Part shown: one piece after another, positions 7,395 through 15,348 of the stretch
Layout of the letters: every line of letters begins with the position of its first letter
Position numbering within the stretch: position 1 is the first letter of the stretch
Assembly (NCBI GenBank): GCA_937958295.1
Contig: CALFEY010000121.1
Location: 1-21,289 of the forward strand
Reading direction: 5' to 3'
Source of the DNA: an uncultured Pseudomonadota bacterium
GTDB taxonomy: Bacteria; Pseudomonadota; Gammaproteobacteria; Burkholderiales; Casimicrobiaceae
DNA length: 21,289 bases
The notes under the pieces: generated by a model
The model's input: the letters and a program-made list of their open reading frames with translations, nothing else
The model's database searches: none
What the model was told of the DNA's origin: nothing
Translations under genes and position numbers: made by a program

Positions 7395-8249
7395 ATGGCC
7401 CGCGACCGCCGCCGACCGCTCACTCGCCTGCGCCGGCGCTGGCGCTCGTATGTGCTCGGCGCGTTCAGCCTGCTCGTGCTCGCCTTCCTCGTGGGCCCTA
7501 TCCTCCTCGTGATCCCGATCTCTTTCGGGGGCAGCGAGTTCCTCGAGTTCCCGCCCAAGTCCTACTCGCTGCGCTGGTACGCCGCGTACTTCTCCGATCA
7601 CGAGTGGATCGCCGCCACGCTGTTCAGCCTCAAGGTGGCGAGCCTCACGGCGATCTGCGCCACGATCGTGGGCACCGCCGCGGCTTTCGCCCTCGTGCGC
7701 AGCGGCTGGGGCCGCCACGACCTCGTAGGGGCGCTGATCGCGGCGCCCATGATCACGCCGGCGATCATCACGGCCGTGGGCCTCTATCTCGCGCTGTCGC
7801 GAGTGGGCCTCGTGGGGCAGACCATGGGTTTCGTGCTGGCACACACCGTCCTGGTGCTGCCGCTCGTGGTCATCAGCGTCTCGGCGAGCCTGCACGGCAT
7901 CGAGCCGCGCCTGGAGGCGGCGGCGATGAGCCTTGGCGCGCCGCTTTCGAGCGTGCTCGCGCGGATCACCCTCCCGCTCGCGCTGCCCGGCATCGCGATC
8001 GGCGCCGCCTTCGCCTTCATCTCGTCGTTCGACGAGGCCACCGTCTCGTTCTTCCTCTCCACGCCCGGCGGCAAGACGCTGCCCAAGAAGATGTTCGAGG
8101 GCATCGAGTGGGAGCTCTCTCCGGTGATCGCCGTGGTCTCCACGCTGCTGACGCTGATCTCCTTCGTACTGGTGTTGCTCATCGCCGCCCTTCGCGGCCT
8201 GCGCCGGGGCGCATCCCCGCAGGCCGGTTTCGTCCCCCCGCCGATGTAA
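7395..8249 (+). CDS. ABC transporter permease, PotC type
   Basis: A 284-residue permease with a short Arg-rich N terminus and six predicted membrane segments. Its EAA loop reads EAAAMSLGAPLSSVLARITLPLALPG-like, followed by the SSFDEATVSFFLS segment characteristic of PotC-type subunits. ATG at 7395 is two bases after the PotB-like stop. With the upstream permease it should form the heterodimeric membrane channel of an ABC importer. Substrate is not deducible from this subunit. Confidence 0.9.
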   Translation: MARDRRRPLTRLRRRWRSYVLGAFSLLVLAFLVGPILLVIPISFGGSEFLEFPPKSYSLRWYAAYFSDHEWIAATLFSLKVASLTAICATIVGTAAAFALVRSGWGRHDLVGALIAAPMITPAIITAVGLYLALSRVGLVGQTMGFVLAHTVLVLPLVVISVSASLHGIEPRLEAAAMSLGAPLSSVLARITLPLALPGIAIGAAFAFISSFDEATVSFFLSTPGGKTLPKKMFEGIEWELSPVIAVVSTLLTLISFVLVLLIAALRGLRRGASPQAGFVPPPM

Positions 8250-8279
8250 CGGCTCAACTCGACCCCAAGGAGCACTGCG

Positions 8280-9380
8280 ATGTCGGATCCGAACCATCCC
8301 CGCAGCAACGACCGCCGTACCCTCGTGAAGGCGCTCGTCGGCGTGGCCGCGAGCGCGGCCCTCCCGCGCGCGGCGCTGGCGCAAGCCAACCAGGAAGTGG
8401 TGCTCGTTGCCAGCGGCGGCGCGCTGGCCGCGGCCTTCAAGGACAACTTCTTCGACGCCTTCACCAAGGCCACCGGCATCAAGGTGCGCTTCGTACCGGC
8501 TTCCGACGCCGAGATGCTCACCAAGGTCAAGGCGATGAACGACGCGGGCAAGGTGGAGTGGGACATCGTGGCCGCCAACCTCGACCAGATCGCCGCCTTC
8601 CAGCAGTACTTCGCCCCGCTCGACTGCAAGCTCTTGCCGCACGCGGAGACCGATGGCATTCCCGGCGCCTGCGACGGCTACAGCGTGCTGAAGCAGCTCG
8701 ACGGCCATCTGCTCGCCTGGAGCAGCAAGACCTTTCCCGCCGGCGGACGCCAGCCACAGGGATGGACGGACTTCTGGGACGTGCGCACGTTTCCCGGGCC
8801 CCGCTCGCTGCCGGATCACGGCACGCCGTGGGTGCCCATCGCCGCCGCGCTCATGGCCGACGGCGTGCCGGCCAAGGACATCAAGGCTCCGCTGGACGTC
8901 GATCGCGCCTTCCGCAAGCTCGACCAGATCAAGCCGCACGTGAAGGTGTGGTGGAAGACCGGCGACCAGAGCCAGCAGATCGTCCGCGACAATGAGGCGG
9001 CGATGATCATGATGTACTCGGGGCGCGCGCTGCGCTCGAAGTCGCAGGGCGTGCCGGTGGACATCACGTGGAACCAGGCGGTGATGGCACCCGGTCGCTG
9101 GACCGTCCTGAAGGGCGCGCCCAATCCGAAGGCCGCGATGGCCTTCCTCGACTTCTTCCTCACCCGTCCCGAGGCGCACGCCGCCTTCACCAAGCAGATC
9201 TTCTACGACACCGCCAACAAGCGCTCGGTGGAGCTCATCGCGGTGAGCGAGCGGCCGAACAGCGCGCTCTTCGGCAACAACCTCTCCAAGACCGTCAACC
9301 TCGACTACGACCTCGCGAGCTGGCTCGGCAAGAACCACGACAAGCTCCTCGAGCGCTGGAACGCGTGGATCGCGAAGTGA
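8280..9380 (+). CDS. Periplasmic substrate-binding protein, PotD/PotF-like
   Basis: A 366-residue extracytoplasmic solute-binding protein of the polyamine-type family. The N terminus has a twin-arginine-like DRRTLVK (residues 11-17), a hydrophobic stretch and a likely cleavage site after AALA (about residue 34), suggesting Tat or Sec export to the periplasm. The mature protein begins with the VASGG strand and has the KVEWDIV and MIMMYSGRA elements of the fold. A clear AAGGAG Shine-Dalgarno lies eight bases before ATG 8280. It sits 30 bases after the PotC-like gene and overlaps the ATPase gene. The ligand is not predictable by eye; the downstream ureohydrolase argues for a guanidino compound. 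Confidence 0.9.
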   Translation: MSDPNHPRSNDRRTLVKALVGVAASAALPRAALAQANQEVVLVASGGALAAAFKDNFFDAFTKATGIKVRFVPASDAEMLTKVKAMNDAGKVEWDIVAANLDQIAAFQQYFAPLDCKLLPHAETDGIPGACDGYSVLKQLDGHLLAWSSKTFPAGGRQPQGWTDFWDVRTFPGPRSLPDHGTPWVPIAAALMADGVPAKDIKAPLDVDRAFRKLDQIKPHVKVWWKTGDQSQQIVRDNEAAMIMMYSGRALRSKSQGVPVDITWNQAVMAPGRWTVLKGAPNPKAAMAFLDFFLTRPEAHAAFTKQIFYDTANKRSVELIAVSERPNSALFGNNLSKTVNLDYDLASWLGKNHDKLLERWNAWIAK

Positions 9381-10522
9381 CGGCTCCCGCCGCGACCGCG
9401 ACGACGCCCGTACCGGCCGGCCATGTGCTGGCCGGCCGCGGGGCCTCGCTGCGCATCGAGGGACTGACCATGGACTACGGCCGCACCCGTGCGGTCGACG
9501 ACGTCCACCTCGAGTGCGCGGGCGGCGAGTTCCTCGCGCTCCTCGGGCCGAGCGGCTCGGGCAAGACCTCCGTGCTGATGTCGATTGCCGGCTTCGAGAC
9601 GCCCAGCGCCGGGGACATCTGGGTCGACGGCAAGCGCGTGACCGACCTGCCGCCGTACCGGCGCGACATCGGCATCGTGTTCCAGAGCTACGCCCTATTC
9701 CCGCACCTGTCGGTGAGCGCCAACGTGGCCTTTCCGTTGCGCATGCGCGGCATCGCCAAGGCGGACCTCGCCGCCGAGGTGGAGGCGGCGCTCGACCTCG
9801 TGCAGTTGCGCGAGCACGCGCACAAGCTTCCCGCGCAGCTGTCGGGTGGACAGCAGCAGCGCGTGGCCATCGCGCGCGCGATCGTATTCCGCCCGAAGCT
9901 CCTGCTGATGGACGAGCCGCTCGGCGCACTCGACCGCCGCCTGCGGGAGGACCTGCAAGTGGAGATCAAGCGGCTGCAGCAGCGACTCAACGCGACGATC
10001 GTGTACGTCACTCACGACCAGGACGAGGCGATGCTCATGGCGGACCGCATCGCCGTGATGCGCGGCGGCCGGCTCGAGCAGGTGGGCGCGCCCGAGGCGC
10101 TCTTCGAGCGGCCCGTGAACGCGTTCGTGGCCGATTTCATCGGACAGACCAACCTCCTGCCGGCTACCGTGAGCACGCGCACCGGCGACACCTGCCGCGT
10201 GGCCATCGCGGGAGGACGCGCCGTGTCGGTCCCGCTGCCCGCGGACAGCAACGGCGTCCCGGGGTCGCCGCTCAAGGTGGCCCTGCGTCCCGAGCGGCTG
10301 CGGATCGCCACCGCGCCGCCCTCGCTCGGCGACTATCTCGAAGGCACGATCCACGATGCCCTCTATGCAGGCGGGCAGCGGCTGTACGTGGTCGCGATCG
10401 CGCCGGACTGCCTGCTCAAGGTCCGCGCGATCGCGGATGTACACACCCGTCCCCTCGCGCGCGGAACGCGGGTCGCGCTGACATGGGACCGTGCCCACGT
10501 GCAGGCCTTTCCCGCCGACTAG
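9377..10522 (+). CDS. ABC transporter ATP-binding protein, PotA-like
   Basis: A 381-residue ATPase powering the importer from the cytoplasmic side. Visible motifs: Walker A GPSGSGKT (57-64), Q-loop Q103 in VFQSYALFPH, signature LSGGQQQ (155-161), Walker B LLLMDE (175-180), D-loop GALD and the H-loop His in VTHDQDEA (H213). A C-terminal TOBE_2 regulatory domain follows from about residue 290. I chose the GTG at 9377 because it overlaps the stop of the binding-protein gene (GTGA, 4 bases), indicating coupling; it leaves an unusually long N-terminal tail of about 24 residues before the first beta strand, so the GTG near 9425 remains possible. Confidence 0.9.
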   Translation: MTAPAATATTPVPAGHVLAGRGASLRIEGLTMDYGRTRAVDDVHLECAGGEFLALLGPSGSGKTSVLMSIAGFETPSAGDIWVDGKRVTDLPPYRRDIGIVFQSYALFPHLSVSANVAFPLRMRGIAKADLAAEVEAALDLVQLREHAHKLPAQLSGGQQQRVAIARAIVFRPKLLLMDEPLGALDRRLREDLQVEIKRLQQRLNATIVYVTHDQDEAMLMADRIAVMRGGRLEQVGAPEALFERPVNAFVADFIGQTNLLPATVSTRTGDTCRVAIAGGRAVSVPLPADSNGVPGSPLKVALRPERLRIATAPPSLGDYLEGTIHDALYAGGQRLYVVAIAPDCLLKVRAIADVHTRPLARGTRVALTWDRAHVQAFPAD

Positions 10523-10573
10523 GGCCTCTCGATCGCCCGCCTCGCCTCATTGCCCACCCCTACCGGAGCTTCC

Positions 10574-11575
10574 ATGGCAGCACCCTCTCCCTTCGTCCAC
10601 GTCCACTTCGACTCGCGCCGAGGCGCCAACCCCGTGTTCCACATGACGCAGACGCTGTGCCGCGAGGCGCTGTCGCGCCGTCCGGACGTCGCCGACCGCG
10701 TGCGCATGACCCTCGGCTGGGACCTCGAGGGCGCCGACGAGGCGCTGGCGTCGGCGGACATGTTCGTGGGCTTCCGCGTTCCGCGCGACACGGTGGCTAC
10801 CCGCGCGCGCAACCTCAAGGCCATCCACCTCATCGGGGCTGGCGTGGAGCACCTGCGCCCCCTCGACTGGATTCCGCCGGGCGTGACGATCACCAACAAC
10901 CGCGGCATCCACGAGCACAAGGCAGGTGAGTACATCCTCCTCGCGGTCCTCATGCTCAACAATCGCATCCCCGCGCTCGTGAACGCGCAGGCGCACCGGC
11001 GCTGGGAGCCCCTATTCACCACCGCCGTCTCCGGCAAGACGCTCCTCGTGCTCGGCGCGGGCAACCTCGGCACGGCCGGCGCCAAGGCACTGCGCAAGCT
11101 CGGCATGCACGTGATCGGCATGCGCCGCAGCGCGCGCCCGGCGCGTTACTGCCACGAGACGCACGGCCCCGAGGCCCTCCACCAGCTCCTGCCGCGGGCC
11201 GACTTCGTGCTCGCCACGCTGCCCTCCACGCGCGAGACGGACGGGCTCATCGGCGCCCGCGAGTTCGCGCTGATGAAGCCCGGCGCGGGCTTCATCAACT
11301 TCGGCCGCGCCAAGGTGTGCGACTACGACGCGCTCGTGCGCTGCCTCGAGCAAGGATCGCTGTCGGGCGCGGTGCTCGACGTCTTCGATCCGGAGCCGCT
11401 GCCGTCGTCCTCGCCGCTGTGGAACGTACCCAACCTCCTCATCACGCCGCACTGCTCCTCCGACGATGCGGAGAGGTACATTCCCATGACGCTCGACCTC
11501 GTGTTCGAGAACGTGGCGAACCTCCTTGCGAAGCGGCCGCTGCGCAACAAGGTCAACCTCGCCCGCGAATACTGA
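10574..11575 (+). CDS. D-2-hydroxyacid dehydrogenase (GhrA-like)
   Basis: A 333-residue NAD(P)-dependent D-isomer 2-hydroxyacid dehydrogenase. The Rossmann motif GAGNLG is at 161-166, and the catalytic triad appears to be R245 (INFGRAK), E274 (DPEP) and H293 (TPHCSS). After the second beta strand the usual acidic residue is replaced by MRRS (183-186), which in this family favours NADPH, as in glyoxylate/hydroxypyruvate reductases. It would interconvert a 2-oxoacid and a D-2-hydroxyacid. GGAG upstream supports ATG 10574. It lies 51 bases after the ATPase gene and 21 before the ureohydrolase, so it probably handles part of the imported molecule; the substrate is unknown. Confidence 0.85.
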   Translation: MAAPSPFVHVHFDSRRGANPVFHMTQTLCREALSRRPDVADRVRMTLGWDLEGADEALASADMFVGFRVPRDTVATRARNLKAIHLIGAGVEHLRPLDWIPPGVTITNNRGIHEHKAGEYILLAVLMLNNRIPALVNAQAHRRWEPLFTTAVSGKTLLVLGAGNLGTAGAKALRKLGMHVIGMRRSARPARYCHETHGPEALHQLLPRADFVLATLPSTRETDGLIGAREFALMKPGAGFINFGRAKVCDYDALVRCLEQGSLSGAVLDVFDPEPLPSSSPLWNVPNLLITPHCSSDDAERYIPMTLDLVFENVANLLAKRPLRNKVNLAREY

Positions 11576-11596
11576 CAGAGCCCTCCGAGAAGGCCC

Positions 11597-12658
11597 ATGG
11601 ATCGCGACAAGCTCGAAGCGCTGCAGCGCAAGTACGCCGGAACGAAGGGCGGCGACATCTTCGACCCCCGCTTCGCCGCGGCTGCGGCACGGGTGTTCGC
11701 CACACCCGACCAGCGGCAATGGCCGTTCGCGGGTGCGGCGAGCTTCCTGGGGCTGCCCTACCGCCCGGAGCTCGTGAGCGCGGGCGGCCTCGCGGGCGTG
11801 GACGTGGCCGTGACCGGCGTGCCCATGGACCTGGGCGTGACCAACCGAGCGGGCGCGCGCCTGGGGCCGCGCGCCGTGCGCGCCGTGGAGCGAATCGGGC
11901 CTTACGAGCACCAGCTCGATCTCGCGCCGCTCGTGTCCCTGGCCGCGGCGGACGTGGGCGACGTGCCGATGCGCAGCCGCTTCAGCCTCGAGAGCTGCCA
12001 CGAGGACATCGAGGCCTTCTTCACGACCCTCGCCGCGACCGGCGTGACCCCGCTCGCGGTGGGCGGCGACCACTCCATCACCTATCCGATCCTGCGCGCG
12101 CTCGGCCGCACGCGCCCGGTCGGCCTCGTGCACATCGATGCCCATTGCGATACCGGCGGCGAGTTCGAGGGCTCGAAGTTCCACCACGGCGGGCCGTTCC
12201 GCTATGCCGTGCTCGACGGCGTGCTCGACCCGGAGCGCACCATCCAGATCGGCATCCGCGGCGGCGCGGAGTACCTGTGGGAATTCTCGCGCGACAGCGG
12301 CATGACGGTCCTCTACGCGGAGGACGTGGCCACGATGGGCGTGGCGGAGGTGATCGCCCGTGCGCGGGCCGTGATCGGCGATGGCCCGACCTACGTCACC
12401 TTCGACGTGGACAGCATCGACCCGGGCTTTGCCCCTGGCACGGGCACGCCCGAGGTGGGAGGACTGACCCCGCGCGAGGTGCTGATGATCCTGCGCGGCC
12501 TCGCCGGACTGGACATCGTGGGGGGGGACGTGGTGGAGGTGGCCCCGCAGTACGACGCCACCACCAACACGGCGCAGATCGCGGCGCAGGTGCTGTTCAC
12601 GCAGCTCTGCCTCGTGGCCCTCAACCCCCGGCGCCGCGCGCGGCCGGGGGCGGCCTGA
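11597..12658 (+). CDS. Agmatinase-family ureohydrolase
   Basis: A 353-residue binuclear Mn(II)-type ureohydrolase that cleaves a guanidino group to urea plus an amine. All metal ligands are present: H159 (GGDHS), D181, H183 and D185 (HIDAHCD), D270 and D272 (FDVDSIDP). Conserved E314 (VVEV) and the His before Gly in SKFHHGG are also there. The motif HCD has Cys where agmatinase usually has Thr, and the loop after it (GGEFEGSKFHHGGPF) differs from E. coli SpeB. Substrate could be agmatine, 4-guanidinobutyrate, 3-guanidinopropionate or another guanidino acid. The first ~45 residues are an extra N-terminal segment. GAGAAGG lies upstream of ATG 11597. Last gene of the importer operon; it converges on a lipoprotein gene with three bases between. 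Confidence 0.85.
   Translation: MDRDKLEALQRKYAGTKGGDIFDPRFAAAAARVFATPDQRQWPFAGAASFLGLPYRPELVSAGGLAGVDVAVTGVPMDLGVTNRAGARLGPRAVRAVERIGPYEHQLDLAPLVSLAAADVGDVPMRSRFSLESCHEDIEAFFTTLAATGVTPLAVGGDHSITYPILRALGRTRPVGLVHIDAHCDTGGEFEGSKFHHGGPFRYAVLDGVLDPERTIQIGIRGGAEYLWEFSRDSGMTVLYAEDVATMGVAEVIARARAVIGDGPTYVTFDVDSIDPGFAPGTGTPEVGGLTPREVLMILRGLAGLDIVGGDVVEVAPQYDATTNTAQIAAQVLFTQLCLVALNPRRRARPGAA
12625..12650. other. Strong GC hairpin inside the 3' end of the ureohydrolase gene
   Basis: CCCCCGGC and GCCGGGGG form a perfect 8-bp stem around ten GC-rich bases, ending six bases before the stop codon. There is no T-tract on either side, so it is not a classical intrinsic terminator. Because two operons converge here with only three bases between stops, it may act as a stem limiting read-through in both directions. 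Confidence 0.35.
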
Positions 12659-12661
12659 GCG

Positions 12662-13288
12662 CTACTTGGCGGGCGTTCCGGGCACGAGCCCGCGCTGCTG
12701 CAGCTGCGCGATGATGATGCTCGCGTAGTTGGGGGCTTCCTTGGTCACCGTGCCCGGGTCTACGGTCTGCGTGGTGGCGGCCCACACGAGCGTGCGGGTC
12801 GGCACCGAGTAGACGTTGGTCTCCACCGAGGCGACCTGGTACTGGGTGACGTCGGGCACGGCGTAGAAGCCGCCGCCGTAGAAGCCAGGCCCGTAGAAGC
12901 CCCCCCACGGTCCGACCATCGGGCCGGGCATCATCATCGTCGACACCTGCGTGCGCGTGTCCACCCGCAACAGGCGCACGAGGATCACGCCATCGGCACC
13001 GGTGGCCTGCACGGCCGCGGCGAACGGACCTTCGGCACGCCGGGCATCCGCGGGGACCGTGGTGTAGCCCGGCACCGCCTGGATGCCCGTGGCCTGCAGC
13101 TGCGCCACGAAGATGTCCTCGAACACGCGGCTGTCGGCGGTGGTGCCGTCGCTGGCGATCACCACCACCTTGCGGAACGGGCCGCCCTTGTAGCTCGTGT
13201 CGTACCACGCGGACTGGATCGACGTGGTCTGGCACGCCGCCAGCAGGGCCACCGCGGCGGCGGCAACGAAGGTGCGCAGGAGGGACAT
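12662..13288 (-). CDS. Lipoprotein of unknown function, paralogue of its neighbour
   Basis: A 208-residue protein with a lipoprotein signal peptide, lipobox LAAC (Cys19). A mature region opens with a SAWYDxxYKGGPFRKVVVIA strand pattern shared with the upstream lipoprotein (W-x-D-P/T-x-Y then a hydrophobic strand). A Met/Gly/Tyr-rich low-complexity loop spans about residues 120-150. ATG at 13288 has GGAAG upstream. It sits 29 bases downstream of the neighbouring lipoprotein gene and probably shares its transcript. The layout resembles small DUF4136-like lipoproteins, but I do not assign a family or function. Confidence 0.75.
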   Translation of the reverse strand: MSLLRTFVAAAAVALLAACQTTSIQSAWYDTSYKGGPFRKVVVIASDGTTADSRVFEDIFVAQLQATGIQAVPGYTTVPADARRAEGPFAAAVQATGADGVILVRLLRVDTRTQVSTMMMPGPMVGPWGGFYGPGFYGGGFYAVPDVTQYQVASVETNVYSVPTRTLVWAATTQTVDPGTVTKEAPNYASIIIAQLQQRGLVPGTPAK

Positions 13289-13317
13289 CGACTTCCTTTC
13301 GAGACGGGACTGCGGGA

Positions 13318-13989
13318 TCAGGAGGGCTTGGGCGGCGCGGGGATCATCCGATCGCGCGCCATGACGCCCACGAGCTTCAACGTGAAGTCGGGCAGGTTGC
13401 GCGCGAGGTTCGCGGCATCGTAGCTGTCGGTGAAGGCCGTCCACACCTGGCGGCCCATTGACGGAATGTAGAGCTCGCTCACGATGTGTGCGATCTTGTA
13501 GTCGCCGGGCTGGTAGACGTTCTGCTGCTTGAGGAAGTTGTACGACGCCATGGTGTCAGGCGACAGCGACGTGACGGTCTGCCCCACGCTGTACGGCTCG
13601 TAGGCGCCCACGGCCTTGACCTCCACGAGCAGCACGCCATCGGCCTTGGCCGCGACGATCGCCTCCTCGAGGGTCGGGCCGGGCTTGTCGGCGTCGTTGC
13701 TCATCACCGTGTGCGAAGCGATGCCGGTGACCCCGGCCGCGGCGAGCCGCGCGACGAGCGCATTCTCCACCGCCTCGCGCCCGCCCGGGTCCACCTTCAT
13801 GAGGCTCACCACGAAGATGCGCTGCATCGGCGCGGCGTTGTATCGAGGGTCCTTCCACGTCCCCTTGACGTTGGTGCTGAGCGTCGCGCCCATGGGATTG
13901 AGTGACGGCGTGCCCGAGCACGCCGCGAGGGCGAGCGCGGCCGTCAGCGTGAACGCGCGTGCAAGGACCAAGGCCGGCGAAGCTTTCAT
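13318..13989 (-). CDS. Lipoprotein of unknown function
   Basis: A 223-residue protein with a clear lipoprotein signal peptide, lipobox LAAC (Cys24), then a GTWKDPRYNAAPMQRIFVVSL segment. The segment parallels the SAWYDTSYKGGPFRKVVVIA of the next gene, followed in both by an R-x-x-E-x-x-x-x-x-L-x-x-x-G pattern and an ADGV(I/L)LV strand. The two are thus paralogues. ATG 13989 lies 12 bases after the hmgA stop, which makes co-transcription with the homogentisate genes likely, though a role in that pathway is not evident. An envelope location is expected from the lipobox. Confidence 0.75.
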   Translation of the reverse strand: MKASPALVLARAFTLTAALALAACSGTPSLNPMGATLSTNVKGTWKDPRYNAAPMQRIFVVSLMKVDPGGREAVENALVARLAAAGVTGIASHTVMSNDADKPGPTLEEAIVAAKADGVLLVEVKAVGAYEPYSVGQTVTSLSPDTMASYNFLKQQNVYQPGDYKIAHIVSELYIPSMGRQVWTAFTDSYDAANLARNLPDFTLKLVGVMARDRMIPAPPKPS

Positions 13990-14001
13990 GGCGAGCCGAT
14001 T

Positions 14002-15348
14002 CTACCCGACCCGCCCCGGGTCGAAGAGCTTGGGCAGGCCTTGCCAGCACTGGTAGTACTCCGCCTGCAGCTGCGCCGATTCGAGCGCGTGGCGCGTGGG
14101 CCTTATGACGAGGCACGACTCGAACATGAAGGCGAGCGTGTCGCGGATGCGCGTGGGTTGCGACAGGTCGGCCGTGGAAGCCTTGGCGAACGTCTGCGCA
14201 TCAGGCCCGTGCCCCGACATGCAATTGTGCAGGCTCGCTCCACCCGGGAGGAAACCCTCCGCCTTGGCGTCATAGGTGCCGTGGACGAGGCCCATGAACT
14301 CGCTCGCGACGTTGCGGTGGAACCACGGCGGGCGAAACGTGTGCTCCATCGCGAGGATGCGCGGCGGGAAGATCACGAAGTCGATCATGTCCACGCCCGG
14401 GATAGCGGACGGTGCCTGCAGCACGAGGAAGATCGACGGGTCGGGATGGTCGAAGCTGATCGAGCCGATGGTGTTGAACCGCGCCAGGTCGTACTTGCAA
14501 GGCACGTGGTTGCCGTGCCAGGCCACCACGTCCAGCGGCGAATGGCCAATCGCCGCGCTCCACAGGTGGCCCTGGAACTTGGCCACGAGCTCGAAGCTTC
14601 CCTCGCGGTCCTCGTACCAGGCATTGGGCACCAGGAAGTCGCGGGGATTGGCGAGGCCATTGCTGCCGATAGGCCCGAGATCCGGCAGGCGGAAGTGCGC
14701 GCCGTAGTTTTCGCACACGTAGCCGCGAGCCGCGCCGTCGGGCAGCTCCACGCGAAAGCGGATGCCGCGGGGCACGAGCGCGATCTGTCCGGGTGCCACG
14801 TCGAGACGGCCGAGCTCGGTGGCGAGAAGCAGCCGTCCTTCCTGCGGCACGATGAGCAGCTCGCCGTCGGCGTCATAGAAAAATCGCTCCATGGAATGAT
14901 TGGCGGCATACAGGTGCACCGCCATGCCGCTCGCGCCGGCCGGATCGCCGTTGCCGGCCATGGTCACGAGACCCGCCACGAAGTCGGTAGGGCCGTCGGG
15001 CGGCGGCAGCGGATCCCAGCGCAGCTGGTTGGGCGGCACCTCGAGGTCGTCGAAGCGGCTCACGATGCGACCGTCGTCGATGCGGCGGAACGGCGCGTGC
15101 ACGGCGCCGGGCCGGATGCGATACGTCCACGTGCGCCGATTGGCGGCGCGCGGCGCGGTAAAGGCCGCGCCGGAGATCTGCTCGGCGTAAAGGCCGTAGG
15201 CCACTCGCTGCGGCGAGTTCTGCCCCACGGGCAGCGCCCCCGGTAGGCACTCGGTGGCGAACTCGTTGCCGAAGCCGGACTGGTAACGGAGCGGTGCGTG
15301 CAGCGCGGTCGGCGGCGCGGCGAGCGCGGTCGTGAACGGGGCGGTCAT
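14002..15348 (-). CDS. hmgA: Homogentisate 1,2-dioxygenase
   Basis: A 448-residue Fe(II) enzyme that opens the ring of homogentisate to 4-maleylacetoacetate, the central step of tyrosine and phenylacetate-type degradation, in the cytoplasm. Length is normal for the family. Aligning spacing with the human enzyme (His335, Glu341, His371), the iron ligands are H344 and E350 (FHRNVASEF) and H380 (SGHGPD), and the proposed acid-base His is H301 (DHPDP). The N terminus has the characteristic YQSGFGNEFATE. ATG at 15348 overlaps the TGA of the DUF2783 gene (ATGA), so the two are translationally coupled. The following steps (maleylacetoacetate isomerase, fumarylacetoacetase) are not in this window. 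Confidence 0.97.
   Translation of the reverse strand: MTAPFTTALAAPPTALHAPLRYQSGFGNEFATECLPGALPVGQNSPQRVAYGLYAEQISGAAFTAPRAANRRTWTYRIRPGAVHAPFRRIDDGRIVSRFDDLEVPPNQLRWDPLPPPDGPTDFVAGLVTMAGNGDPAGASGMAVHLYAANHSMERFFYDADGELLIVPQEGRLLLATELGRLDVAPGQIALVPRGIRFRVELPDGAARGYVCENYGAHFRLPDLGPIGSNGLANPRDFLVPNAWYEDREGSFELVAKFQGHLWSAAIGHSPLDVVAWHGNHVPCKYDLARFNTIGSISFDHPDPSIFLVLQAPSAIPGVDMIDFVIFPPRILAMEHTFRPPWFHRNVASEFMGLVHGTYDAKAEGFLPGGASLHNCMSGHGPDAQTFAKASTADLSQPTRIRDTLAFMFESCLVIRPTRHALESAQLQAEYYQCWQGLPKLFDPGRVG

Noticed and set aside
7389..9929. 846-residue open frame on the minus strand
   Set aside because: It lies antisense to three ABC transporter genes with strong family motifs; its translation is Arg/Ala/His-rich low complexity, typical of GC-rich shadow frames.
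14041..15246. 401-residue open frame on the plus strand
   Set aside because: Antisense to hmgA, whose active-site residues are all present; the translation shows no domain pattern.
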